Positions 1-8,511 of a stretch of DNA of 64,000 nucleotides are shown one piece after another. The position numbers and the translations under genes were made by a program. Position 1 is the stretch's first letter. The number at the start of each line of letters is the position of its first letter. The notes beneath the pieces are model-generated. The model saw nothing but the letters and a program-made list of their open reading frames with translations. It did not search any database and was not told the DNA's origin. Origin of the DNA: Nocardiopsis sp. NRRL B-16309 (lineage in GTDB: Bacteria > Actinomycetota > Actinomycetes > Streptosporangiales > Streptosporangiaceae); contig NZ_LGEC01000038.1 in NCBI RefSeq assembly GCF_001279585.1, positions 53,669-117,668 on the forward strand, in the 5' to 3' direction.

Positions 1-833
1 TCCGCGGCGCCGACGACGCCGGGTGCCGAGTGGTCATCGTCGCCAATCAGGCGGAACGCACGGTCAGCGCGTTCACGGTGCTCGACGACAGCGATGAGAC
101 CGTGGCGGCAGGCGGCGACGACCACAAACGCCGCTGGAAGGCGTGGCTGTACTGGGGCAACCTGCTCCAGTTCCTCACACACGAGGGCGGTGACGCCGGC
201 CAGTTCGCGCTCAGCGCCCTGAACGCCCTGGACGTGTCCGTGCTGACCGCGGTGGGCGGCGACGGCCTCGACAGCACCCTGGCCCTGGAAGCGATGGATC
301 CGGCCGAGGCGACGGAGCTCTTCGGGGACACCCTCGCCAGCACCCGGGTGCTCACCAGCGACCTCGAACGAGGGCTGGTCACCCTGCTCGACACCATGGC
401 CGCCGAGCAGGCTCCCGCCGGACCGGAGCACCCCGAACACACCCTGGACGTCACCGTCGACCCCGCGTGGGTTCAAGTGTGGGAGCTGATGGACCCGGAC
501 GAGCCCGGGCTGGAGACGCTGGCCGGGGAGCTCCAACGGCGCGGTACCCCCGCCCCCGAGGTCGGCTACGAACTGGGGACGGGCATGTGGCCCGCCGAAC
601 TCGCCTGGCCCGGCCACAAAGTGGCCGTCGTGCTCTCGGCCGAGCTCCTCGGCAACGCCGAGGACAAGGCCAGGGGCGAGGCAGCCTACACCGAAGCGGG
701 CTGGCACGTTCGGGAGGCCGACCAGTGGGAGGTGTCCGAGCTGGCGCGGATCCTGACCACGGGTGGGCGGACCGCGGCCGACGGGCACGATCCTGTCGGC
801 GGCGATGACGACACGACGATCGCGAAGGGATGA
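1..833 (+). CDS. C-terminal part of a large protein, probably a helicase (partial)
   Basis: The reading frame is open to the left edge of the window, so this is the 3' end of a longer gene; the GTG at 30 is only the first internal start-like codon. About 277 residues are visible. They contain no helicase motifs. The tail (residues near the motif WPGHKVAVV, then an E-R-G-E-A-A-Y-x-x-A-G-W-x-V stretch) looks like the small nuclease-like end found on some actinobacterial DEAD/DEAH helicases of the DUF1998 neighbourhood. The stop overlaps the next gene's start by ATGA, so the two are translationally coupled and probably act together, perhaps in DNA repair or phage defence. Family assignment is tentative; the missing upstream sequence would settle it. 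Confidence 0.5.
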   Translation, partial: RGADDAGCRVVIVANQAERTVSAFTVLDDSDETVAAGGDDHKRRWKAWLYWGNLLQFLTHEGGDAGQFALSALNALDVSVLTAVGGDGLDSTLALEAMDPAEATELFGDTLASTRVLTSDLERGLVTLLDTMAAEQAPAGPEHPEHTLDVTVDPAWVQVWELMDPDEPGLETLAGELQRRGTPAPEVGYELGTGMWPAELAWPGHKVAVVLSAELLGNAEDKARGEAAYTEAGWHVREADQWEVSELARILTTGGRTAADGHDPVGGDDDTTIAKG

Positions 834-3226
834 GCATGCAGGACAAGGCCACACTGCGGCTGTTGGACAAGGCCGACAAGGAGATCCGCAAGCTCCCCCG
901 CAACGTCAAGGGGGCGCTGTACGACTTCCAGTACAAGTTCCGGGAGAACCCTACCAACCCCACGAACGGGTTCAAGCAGCTCAAGGGTGAGCGCCTGTTC
1001 TCCGCGCGGGTGGGGGAGTACCGCGCGATCCTCTTCCACGTCGGCAACCAGGACTACATCCTGGTCGCCCTTCGCCCGCGCGGGCAGGTGTACGAGCACC
1101 TGGAGCGGTACCGCTTCGACATCAACCAGGTGACCGGTGCCCTGGAGATCTTCGACGTGGTGGCCTCCGAGGAGGCGACCACATCGCAGCTTGCCGACCC
1201 GGCCTCGGCGCCCGAAGCGGAGCCGCTTCCCACCCAGCCCGCACCCGCTGAGACCGGGCCTTCGGAATCCGTACCCGAGTCTGCCCGCCCCCTCCTCGCC
1301 GACTACACCGAGGACCAGCTGCGCGAGCTCGGCGTGGCCGACGGGCTGGTCTCCCTCGCCCTGACCATCACCACCGAGAGCAGGCTCCTCGGCCTGGTCG
1401 AATACGCCCCTCGGCACACCGAGGAGGTCCTCCTCGCCCTCGCTGACGGGCGCGGGTTCGACGAGGTCATGGAGGAGGTCACCCGCCCGGTCGCCGTCTC
1501 CGAACCCGTCGACACCACCGACTACGACACCGCCTTCACCCGCCCCGCCACCCGTGTCACCACCGCCGACACCGACCTCCAGCAGGTCCTCGAGGACGAC
1601 TTCGCGGCGTGGAAGGTGTTCCTGCACCCCACCCAGCGCAAGCTCGTCAACCGCAGGTACAAGGGTCCGGCCCGGGTCAGTGGCGGCCCCGGCACCGGCA
1701 AGACCATCGTCGCCCTGCACCGGGTGAAGTACCTGGTGGGCCGGCTGGGCCCCGGCTACACCAAACCCGTGCTGCTCACCACCTTCAACAAGAACCTCGC
1801 CGCGGACCTGCGTCGCCGCCTGCTCGACCTCGGCGGGCAACAACTCCTGGACCGGGTCGACGTCGTCAACATCGACCAGCTCGCCTCCCGCATCGTCAGT
1901 GAGAGCGACCAGGGCCGCCAGCGCCGCCGCACCATCAACGACCAGCAGGCCGCGCGGGAATGGCAGGACATGCTCACCGAACTCGGTGAGAGCACCTGGG
2001 ACGCGGACTTCCTCAACGCCGAGTGGAGCCAGGTCATCCTGGGCCAGAGCGTGCGCACCCGCGCCGAGTACTACCGCGCGCGCAGGGCCGGGCGCGGGCA
2101 GCGGGTGAGCCGCGCCCAGCGGGCCGAGATCTGGCAGCTGGTGGAGCGGTTCACCATGCGTCTGGAGGAGAGGGGGGTCTGGACCTTCCGCCAGGTCGCC
2201 GAGGCAGCGGCCCGAGTGGAGGGCGACCGCGCCGCCAAGATCGCCGCCAACCGCGCGCGCGAGGCCACGGCCGGCGGGCAGATGCTGCAGCACCAGGACC
2301 AGTCCTACGCCAGCCTGCGGTTCCGGTACGAGCACGTGATCGTGGATGAGGCCCAGGACCTCAACCCCGCCCACTGGACCCTCCTGCGCGCGATGGTCGA
2401 CCATACCGACAACGACATCTTCCTCGTGGGGGACACCCACCAGCGCATCTACGGCAACCAGGTCTCCCTGGGCAGCCTCGGCATCAACATCGTCGGCCGC
2501 TCCGCACGCCTCACACTCAGCTACCGCACCACACGAGAGATCCTCGGCTCCGCTCTGGGTCTGCTGGGCGAGGAGAGCTGGGACGACCTCGACGAGGGCA
2601 CCGACACGCTCCGCGGCTACCGTTCGGTGCTACGCGGGCCTCGGCCGTTCTTCCACGGCACCGACACCTGGGAGGCCGAGATCGATGCTCTGGTCGCCCG
2701 GATCGGAGCGATCAGGGAACAGGCCCAGGCCGAGGGGAAGTTCGCGTCCGTCGCGGTAGCGGTCCCGACCCGGGACATGGTCGGCGAGGTCGAGCGTGAA
2801 CTCGTCCGTGCCGGGATCAGCGCCGCGACTCTGGGCCCCGAAGGGCCGCCCTCCGGCCACGAGGAGTCCGTCCACGTGGGAACCCTGCACCGGTACAAGG
2901 GGCTGGAGTACCAGCACATGATCGTCGCCGGTGCCGCCGACGGCCTGGTGCCAAACGCCAACGTATACCGGTACGAGGGCAGCGATCCGGCTCGGTACCG
3001 CCGCGAACTTCAGATGGCCCGTTCACTGCTCTTCGTCGCGGCCACCCGCGCCCGGGACTCCCTGGTGGTGTCCTGGCACGGTGACCCAAGCCCCTTGCTG
3101 CCGAATAAGCTCATGCAGTCGGTGGTGCCGCCGGCCGGTGCGGCGGAATCCGCGACTACGACGGAATCCGAAGAGGAGCGTTTCGAGGACGGAGGCCTTT
3201 TCAAGCCCCCGAACACCCTGCTGTAG
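830..3226 (+). CDS. RelE/ParE-like domain fused to a UvrD-type SF1 helicase
   Basis: A 798-residue protein that starts inside the stop of the previous gene (ATGA overlap). Residues about 1-105 have the pattern of a RelE/ParE toxin fold (a short basic helical part, then strands around FSARVGEYRAILFHV and YILVALRPRGQVYE). A Pro/Ala/Glu-rich linker and a small helical region follow. From about 250 it is a superfamily 1 helicase: Walker A GGPGTGKT near 285-292, Walker B/motif II VDEAQD near 505, a motif with LTLSYRTT, GTLHRYKGLEY, and the final LFVAATRAR box. It should unwind or translocate on DNA using ATP. Whether the toxin-like domain cleaves RNA or only binds a partner cannot be told. A strong terminator follows at once. 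Confidence 0.85.
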   Translation: MSMQDKATLRLLDKADKEIRKLPRNVKGALYDFQYKFRENPTNPTNGFKQLKGERLFSARVGEYRAILFHVGNQDYILVALRPRGQVYEHLERYRFDINQVTGALEIFDVVASEEATTSQLADPASAPEAEPLPTQPAPAETGPSESVPESARPLLADYTEDQLRELGVADGLVSLALTITTESRLLGLVEYAPRHTEEVLLALADGRGFDEVMEEVTRPVAVSEPVDTTDYDTAFTRPATRVTTADTDLQQVLEDDFAAWKVFLHPTQRKLVNRRYKGPARVSGGPGTGKTIVALHRVKYLVGRLGPGYTKPVLLTTFNKNLAADLRRRLLDLGGQQLLDRVDVVNIDQLASRIVSESDQGRQRRRTINDQQAAREWQDMLTELGESTWDADFLNAEWSQVILGQSVRTRAEYYRARRAGRGQRVSRAQRAEIWQLVERFTMRLEERGVWTFRQVAEAAARVEGDRAAKIAANRAREATAGGQMLQHQDQSYASLRFRYEHVIVDEAQDLNPAHWTLLRAMVDHTDNDIFLVGDTHQRIYGNQVSLGSLGINIVGRSARLTLSYRTTREILGSALGLLGEESWDDLDEGTDTLRGYRSVLRGPRPFFHGTDTWEAEIDALVARIGAIREQAQAEGKFASVAVAVPTRDMVGEVERELVRAGISAATLGPEGPPSGHEESVHVGTLHRYKGLEYQHMIVAGAADGLVPNANVYRYEGSDPARYRRELQMARSLLFVAATRARDSLVVSWHGDPSPLLPNKLMQSVVPPAGAAESATTTESEEERFEDGGLFKPPNTLL

Positions 3227-3237
3227 GGCCTCGCCCG

Positions 3238-3287
3238 AACGACGACCGGCCCCGACCTTCGTGCGAAGGTCGGGGCCGGTCGTCGTT
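3238..3287 (+). terminator. 23-bp perfect hairpin after the helicase gene
   Basis: Two 23-base arms (3238-3260 and 3265-3287) are perfect reverse complements around a GTGC loop, starting 11 bases after the helicase stop. No U-run follows, as is usual in high-GC actinomycetes. It is symmetric, so it could stop transcription from either side. Confidence 0.85.
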
Positions 3288-3606
3288 GAAGAGACGTCAT
3301 CGGTGGTGCCGTACCGACAGCTCCATGCCCTTGGCAAGGGCCTGGAGTCCTCATGGTTTGTCGGGAAAGGAACGAACGCCGGAGCTGATGGACCACCTGG
3401 CCACAATCATCGACCCTCGCCACCCACACGACTGCTGCCCCGGACGCGTAGGCGGAGGAGGTTCCTGCGGCCTGAATGGTGCCGCGCTCAGTGGATGTCC
3501 ATGCCCCGGCCACCTCGGTCCTGGCCATCGACGGGACGGTTCTGAGGTACCGATCGGGTACGCCAGAGCCGGACCGACTTTGTTGTCGCCGGGTCTCTCA
3601 GACCGG
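3288..3606. other. Intergenic stretch, no gene seen
   Basis: Open frames exist on both strands here but their translations are low-complexity and basic, lack ribosome sites, and resemble no family I recognise. The stretch lies between two convergent genes and may be degraded DNA. Confidence 0.5.
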
Positions 3607-4587
3607 TCACTCTTCTTGAAAGACCTCGCTCTGGTGCCAGGCCAGGGCTTCGGGGCTGGGCTGATCGGCCTTCCTCTCGGGGAGACGGATCCGGACGCCG
3701 TCGAGGTCCGCGTACTGCTGTGCGTCTGGGAAGTCCTTGTACAACCGAGGGCTGACCCGCACCGTTAGATCTGGGGACACGGTCAGATACCCGAGGTCGA
3801 ACAATCGGTGCACGTCCGATCGCAGGAGCAACCCGTTGTCGAGCCGGTGCAGCCCACCTCTGGTCACGGGATGGATGTGGGCGGCTTCCAGGACGGGACG
3901 CACGCGCTGGCCGGTGACGGCACAGCTCTCCTCGTAGGCCTCCAGAAGGGCGAGTTTGAACGCCCCCTGCCCCAGCCGCCGTCGGGTGTGTCCTGCCTCG
4001 CCGAACATCGGGCCGCTCCGCCGCCAGGTGTCGGTCTCATCCGCCGGATCCTCCTCGAGCGCCTTCTCCGCCGGCCGTCCCAGGACCTGGGCTGCGATCG
4101 GGGCGAAGTAGTCCGCGTGAGGGGCGGCCCCGATGTCGTCGTACCCCTTGCCCTGAACGAGGCTCTTGGCGAAGTCCGGCGGCGGGTCAAAGGTCGCGTT
4201 CTCGGAGAAGAACACCGGGTCGCGCAGCATGATGCAGCCGATGAGTGGGTCCTCTCCGGGCCGGATGGCGGCCATCTTGTTCTTCGCGCGGTAGCTGTTG
4301 ATCGCCGCACGCACCTCGGCGACGCTGTCTCTTCCGTTGCCCTGCCCGAAGGTGGCCCAGGCTTCGGAGAGGGGCACGCGGGCGAACCCGCTGAATACGG
4401 CACCTCCGACGATCCGGTTCTGTGGGAAATGGGTCTTGAACAGGAACAGGTCGCCCAACTCGATGCGTTTGAACACGCTGCCGGACGAGGGTCGCCAGAA
4501 GTTGATCTCGTTCAGGTGGGAGCGTTCGGAGAGGAAGTCAGCCCATGCCTTGTCGGTAACCCCGACATATGCCTTCATGACCGACAT
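3607..4587 (-). CDS. PUA/EVE-like domain plus HNH endonuclease (putative restriction enzyme)
   Basis: A 326-residue protein. The N-terminal half (about 1-190) has the GDLFLFKTHFPQNRIVGG core typical of PUA/EVE-like domains, which in related enzymes read modified bases. The C-terminal half has a classic HNH_2 module: C-A-V-T-G, then LEAAHIHP with the metal-binding histidines, then NGLLLRSDVHRLFD. The family is widely annotated as a predicted restriction endonuclease (COG3440-like). By analogy with characterised EVE-HNH type IV enzymes it may cut DNA carrying modified bases; that is inference. I start it at MSVMKAYVG (4587); the ATG at 4578 is an alternative and neither has a strong ribosome site. 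A frame extends upstream but lacks family-like sequence. Confidence 0.8.
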   Translation of the reverse strand: MSVMKAYVGVTDKAWADFLSERSHLNEINFWRPSSGSVFKRIELGDLFLFKTHFPQNRIVGGAVFSGFARVPLSEAWATFGQGNGRDSVAEVRAAINSYRAKNKMAAIRPGEDPLIGCIMLRDPVFFSENATFDPPPDFAKSLVQGKGYDDIGAAPHADYFAPIAAQVLGRPAEKALEEDPADETDTWRRSGPMFGEAGHTRRRLGQGAFKLALLEAYEESCAVTGQRVRPVLEAAHIHPVTRGGLHRLDNGLLLRSDVHRLFDLGYLTVSPDLTVRVSPRLYKDFPDAQQYADLDGVRIRLPERKADQPSPEALAWHQSEVFQEE

Positions 4588-4729
4588 TATGAATCTTTGG
4601 GATGGTGGGTTCGACTGCTTGAACGGGCCTCCCGCCGCCTGCCAGCCACGGGACCTACTCACGTGTCCAGAAGTGGCCACTTGCCTTGCCGAGCGCCCCA
4701 CCACGGTGCTCAGGCGAAGGCCTGGACCA

Positions 4730-4861
4730 TCAGGGGCCAGAGGCCGCTGTGTCGTCAAACCTGAGGCTGGTGACGCCGTTGTTGGAGAGTTCGCGAGCGG
4801 CAGTTTTGCCGATCGCGTTCGGGAGATCCCCGACCGGGCGTACGTCCGTTGTGGCGGCCAT
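4730..4861 (-). pseudogene. 5' remnant of a small helix-hairpin-helix protein
   Basis: An ATG at 4861 lies 6 bases behind GGAGGGA. It opens a frame reading M-A-A-T-T-D-V-R-P-V-G-D-L-P-N-A-I-G-K, which matches the start of small actinobacterial HHH proteins of the 'LP.aIGkpA.raL...G.t.L' type. After about 34 codons the similarity ends and a stop is reached (43 residues in all), where the family usually continues into a GVGPKA hairpin. I read this as a gene cut off by a deletion or rearrangement. Its good ribosome site suggests it was functional recently. Confidence 0.5.
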
Positions 4862-4949
4862 GGCGAATCCCTCCGGTCAGATCACTGTGAACGCCAGGTT
4901 CACGACGAGGAGTGTTCCGGACCATCGGACACCACTGCCGAGTTCCACT

Positions 4950-5105
4950 GCGTGGGTCGGCCTGGCCGGGGGAGTGGAGCTACTCGGGGAGCTGGAGAAA
5001 CGGGTGCTGCGGCGAATGGACCCGCCGCTGAACCTGGGTTCGGTACCGGTGATGCCACTGCGTCAGCGTCTGGGTGAGCCGCGTCGGGCCCGGCGTGTTT
5101 CCTGA
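4950..5105 (+). pseudogene. 3' remnant of a GIY-YIG-nuclease-like protein
   Basis: A frame with no convincing start ends in a segment containing LGELEKRVLRRMDPPLNL and then P-x-x-P-L-R-Q-R-L-G-E, which resembles the C-terminal tail of actinobacterial GIY-YIG nuclease family proteins. No GIY or YIG motif lies upstream, so only the last 50 or so residues remain. It sits next to the HHH remnant, and the two together suggest one deletion scar. The assignment rests on memory of the family tail and is moderate at best. Confidence 0.4.
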
Positions 5106-5195
5106 CCACGCTCCGCAGAGTGACAGCGGTCGCTTCCGGATCACTGATAACGGGTAGTGCATCCTCACAGCGATCATGGACGGAACGGGATTGCC

Positions 5196-5894
5196 ATGAC
5201 AGCCGAACGGGGGGACGCGCAGGTGGAGGTCCTCGGCGTCGACGCCTGCGCTCAGGGGTGGGTGGCGGTACGTCTGGTCGACGGGTGGTTTCGCGACGCT
5301 CATGTCTGCAAGCGCTTGGAGGATGTCGCGGTGGGGGCCGACCCCGAGATCGTCGCGGTGGACATTCCGCTCGGTCTCACCGATCAGGGCTGGCGTGAAT
5401 GCGACCTACTCGTGAAGGACGAGTTGGGACCTCTCAGGAACAGCGTTTTCCGGATCCCGTCCCGGCCGGTCGTGGAGACCTCGGTCTACAAGAAGGCGAA
5501 CGCCAAGTGCAGGGAAGTGATGGGACAAGGTCTGTCCAAGCAGTCCCACGCCCTCTTCCCGAAGATCCTGGAAGCCGACCGACTTCGGAGTTCTGGCGCG
5601 CTGCCCCTGCATGAAGTGCATCCCGAAATGTCGTTCCGTGCCATGGCCGGAACGCCGTTGCAGTGGTCCAAGCGGACCTGGAACGGCCAGAGCCATCGTC
5701 GTTCTCTGCTCGCCGAGGAGGGCGTCCTTCTTCCGGATGACCTGGGTACGGCCGGTCGGGTGGCGGTCGATGACATCCTGGACGCCGCCGCCGCGGCGTG
5801 GAGCGCGCACCGCATCGCCACGGACCGGGCGAAGTCCCTTCCCACGCCCGCGCAGCTCGACCCCTCCGGTGCGCCGATCGCGATCTGGTACTGA
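5196..5894 (+). CDS. DUF429 domain protein (predicted RNase H-fold nuclease)
   Basis: A 232-residue protein with the DUF429 layout: VLGVDACAQGWVAVRL at the start (first acidic residue of the RNase H-like fold), VAVDIPLGL in the middle, a Phe-Arg-Ile-Pro-Ser-Arg segment, HEVHPEMSFRAM, and a C-terminal VDDILDAAAAAWSAHR. The family is predicted to be a nuclease, but no reaction is established. I chose the ATG at 5196, where family similarity begins; an in-frame ATG at 5157 would add 13 unlike residues. It stands alone between the remnants and the EACC1-caspase locus. Confidence 0.8.
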   Translation: MTAERGDAQVEVLGVDACAQGWVAVRLVDGWFRDAHVCKRLEDVAVGADPEIVAVDIPLGLTDQGWRECDLLVKDELGPLRNSVFRIPSRPVVETSVYKKANAKCREVMGQGLSKQSHALFPKILEADRLRSSGALPLHEVHPEMSFRAMAGTPLQWSKRTWNGQSHRRSLLAEEGVLLPDDLGTAGRVAVDDILDAAAAAWSAHRIATDRAKSLPTPAQLDPSGAPIAIWY

Positions 5895-5946
5895 CGCGGC
5901 CGAGCGAGTTCCCTGCACTGGCCTGGCCGAAGTCCTTGTCGCGCCC

Positions 5947-5989
5947 TTGACTGAGATTGTGAACAAACTGGGGCATTATGGGATATAAG
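5947..5989 (+). promoter_or_regulatory. Candidate promoter of the EACC1-caspase operon
   Basis: A short AT-rich patch in GC-rich surroundings just upstream of EACC1. It contains TTGACT (5947-5952), the small palindrome TTGTGAACAA (5957-5966), CATTAT (5974-5979) and TATAAG (5984-5989). Several hexamer pairings are possible but none has ideal spacing, so the exact promoter is uncertain. Confidence 0.3.
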
Positions 5990-6040
5990 ACGTGCGGCGG
6001 GATGGGGTCGCGCCGCACTCTCCTGGTAGGGGGCGGCCTG

Positions 6041-6430
6041 ATGGAGACCTCGCTGCAGATCCTCCTCACCGAGGACGAGGCGCCGGCCGAACAGCTCGAG
6101 GAACTGGCGGGCCAACTCAGACGCGAACTGCTCCAGCTCGACGTGGACGACGTCACGCCGGTGCGGTCAGCGGGAGCCCCTCCGGGCGCGCGTGGCTGGG
6201 ACATGACCCAGGTCGGGGCGCTGCTGGTGATCATGAACCAGTCGGCCACCGCATTGGGCGCGGTCGTCGGTGCGGTCAGGCGCTGGCGCGACCGCTGCCG
6301 GGAGCGGCCGACCATCCGGCTGGAGATCGACGGAGACGTCCTGGAGATCGCCGAGACCTCTCCGGAACTGACGGCGCGTGCGTTCGAGCTGTTCGTGGAT
6401 CGCCACTCGCCCGCGGGCGACCGGTCATGA
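6041..6430 (+). CDS. Effector-associated constant component EACC1
   Basis: A 129-residue protein starting at the ATG at 6041 after GTAGGGGGCGGCCTG. It carries the recognisable EACC1 pattern: GARGWDMTQVGALLVIMNQ, a hydrophobic helix ALGAVVGAVRRWRDR, then IRLEIDGDVLEIAE and a final helix ending near D-R-H. In published genome analyses EACC1 is the constant partner encoded beside variable effectors such as caspase- or trypsin-like peptidases in actinobacterial conflict systems. Here its stop overlaps the caspase start by ATGA, so the two are made together. Its biochemical role is unknown; it may tether or control the effector. Confidence 0.85.
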   Translation: METSLQILLTEDEAPAEQLEELAGQLRRELLQLDVDDVTPVRSAGAPPGARGWDMTQVGALLVIMNQSATALGAVVGAVRRWRDRCRERPTIRLEIDGDVLEIAETSPELTARAFELFVDRHSPAGDRS

Positions 6431-8369
6431 GCGACGTCGCGCGGCACGCCCTGATCGTCGCCACGGACACGTACCTGAACGACGGTCTCGACCACCTGCG
6501 CTCGCCCGGTCAGGACGCCGTGGTTCTGGCCGGTGTGCTGGAGAACCCCGAGATCGGCGGATTCGACGTCGAAGTCGTGCGCAACGAGCCCGCGCACGTC
6601 ATCCGTCGGAGGGTGGAGGACTTCTTCGCTGATCGCACAAAGGGGCACTCTCTGCTGCTGCACTTCTCCTGCCACGGTCTGAAGAACGCCTCGGGAGAAC
6701 TCTTCTTCGCCGCCACCGACACCCTTCCCGGGCGGCTCGCCTCCACCGCGGTGCCGGCGGACTTCGTGCGCAGGTGCATGAACGAGGGGCGCTCGCGCAA
6801 CACGGTCCTGTTCCTCGACTGCTGCTATGGCGGAGCCTTCATGGAGGGCATGCGCACGCGGGCGGGCGCGGACGCCCACGTGTTCGACTCCTTCTCCGCC
6901 CGGGGTTTCGACAGCGGACGCGGGTGGGCGGTGATCACCGCCTCCAACGCCATGGAGTACGCCTTCGAGGGGACGGAACTGGCCGCGGACCACCAGGCGC
7001 GGCCGTCGGTCTTCACCCGTGCGCTCGCGGACGGACTGGCCTCGGGGGAGGCGGATCTGGACGCGGACGGACTCGTGTCGATCAACGAGATCTACGACTT
7101 CGTCTACGACGAGGTACGGCGGGAGAACCCGCACCAGACGCCCAGTCGCAGCATTCACCTCCAGGGAGACCTCTACATCGCCTGCAGCAAGCGGCGCAGA
7201 ACTGGGGGCGAGGGGCTGCCGGAGGCCCTCAGGGAAGCCGTCTCCAGCCCTGTCGCGTTCAGCCGGCTCGGAGCCGTTCCCGAACTCCGGCGCTGCTTGG
7301 AGAGTCCGGATCTCGCACTGGCTGAGGCGGCGTGCCGTGCCCTGCGCGCTCTGGTTCGCAACGACGGCAAGTCCGTCGCGGGCGAGGCCGCGCGTGCCCT
7401 CGAGGAGGTGTCGGTCCGTCCTCGCCCGGGTCGCTCGACTTCGGTCGGGTCGGCCAGTTCCAGCCCGAACCGCATCGGCGGATCGAACTGCTGGGTCCCG
7501 CGCTGGCCCACGACTGCGTCCCGCACCCTGGTGACCACTGGATCCGTGCGCAGGCGGTCGAGGACACCGTGGACGTGTCGGTCGACACGGCTCGGCCGGG
7601 CAGACGGGAGGGCTCGCTCACGCTCGAAGGGAAGGCCGGAGAGACCGCCGTGCCCGTTCGCGTGGAGGTGGTCCCCGTGTCCGTTCCCACGCCAGCGCCC
7701 CCGCCACCGTCGCCGCCCCGGCAGGCCCCGGCGTCGCGTCCGGCTCCGCCGGATCGTGTGCCGCGCGGACCGGTCGGCGGTGTCCCCGGGCCGATGGCCG
7801 GGTCCGCCCCCGTGCCTTCTCCTCGACTCGCACAGCGGTTCGGACCCGTGTCGGGGCCGGTTCCGCCTCCCGCTCCCGCGGGCTCTTCTCCCTCGCCACC
7901 CGCACGTCACTCGCCGGCCAGCCTGAAGAGGAGGTTCGCCGCCCGCACCATCGACTACGTGCTGGCGTTCCTCTTCGCGTTCGGAGCCGTCACCGTCTTG
8001 GGGGTGGCGTGGTCGCTGGTCGATGACAGCGACAGCTCCATGAACATCATGGCCAACATCGTGGTCACGCTGTTCCTTCTGGGCTGGGGTCCGCTTCTCT
8101 TCCTCTACGACTGGTACTTCCTCGGACACGGTGGAGCCACCCTGGGCAAGATGCTCCTGGGCATCAGGGTCGTGGACGCCAGGACCGGTGGGCGACCCTC
8201 TCAGCGGCAGGCCGTCAGGAGGGCCGCCCTCTTCGGCTTGCCGCAGACGATCCCGGTGCTGGGGAACCTCCTGGTGCTCATCGAGTCGCTCCTGGCACAC
8301 ACGGACCCCTGGACACGCGCCCCTCATGATCGGCGCGTGGGGACACTGGTCGTGCGCGTCCACAGGTAG
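6427..8369 (+). CDS. Caspase-like protease with beta-sandwich and RDD membrane domain (frame-disrupted)
   Basis: The ATG at 6427 opens a caspase/metacaspase p20 domain: catalytic His in LHFSCHG (about residue 83) and Cys in LFLDCCYGG (about 133). One HEAT-like repeat follows. From about 7425 the family-like sequence moves to another frame: a beta-sandwich starting SPGSLDFGRVGQFQPEP, a long Pro/Ala/Ser linker, and an RDD domain with about three membrane segments (ARTIDYVLAFLFAFG, the NIVVTLFLLGWGPLLFLYDW region, and LGKMLLGIRVVD). Restoring one base near 7420 would give one protein of about 647 residues, a membrane-anchored caspase. In the first frame translation runs to 7926 with meaningless sequence. 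Whether this is a sequencing error, a real mutation or two proteins cannot be decided here. Confidence 0.8.
7417..7424 (+). other. Single-base frame disruption in the caspase gene
   Basis: Upstream coding (E-V-S-V-R) ends at 7419 and downstream coding (P-G-S-L-D-F) resumes at 7425, leaving five bases, CCTCG, where six would keep the frame (Leu-Ser expected). No classic slippery heptamer is visible. Confidence 0.7.
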
Positions 8370-8511
8370 GGGCAGCGGCCGGGGCGGCCCGGGGCGGACG
8401 GGTCGGGGCTTCTCGCGCTGGCGGGTCCGTCGGTCCGCGGCCGGTGGAGGATCCGCCGGACGCCTCAGGGACCAGTCGGTGGACACGAGCACACCGGTCA
8501 CCGGTCACCGG

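Noticed and set aside
686..2440. Long minus-strand open frame opposite the helicase gene
   Set aside because: It is the mirror frame of a clear SF1 helicase with ordered motifs; its translation is Val/Gly/Leu-rich without any family pattern.
3286..3768. A 160-codon plus-strand gene after the helicase
   Set aside because: It starts inside the terminator stem, has no ribosome site and runs antisense into the HNH gene.
7425..7926. Continuation of the caspase frame to 7926
   Set aside because: Its translation becomes Arg/Ser/Pro-rich with no fold, while another frame gives a beta-sandwich and RDD domain; the continuation is out of frame.
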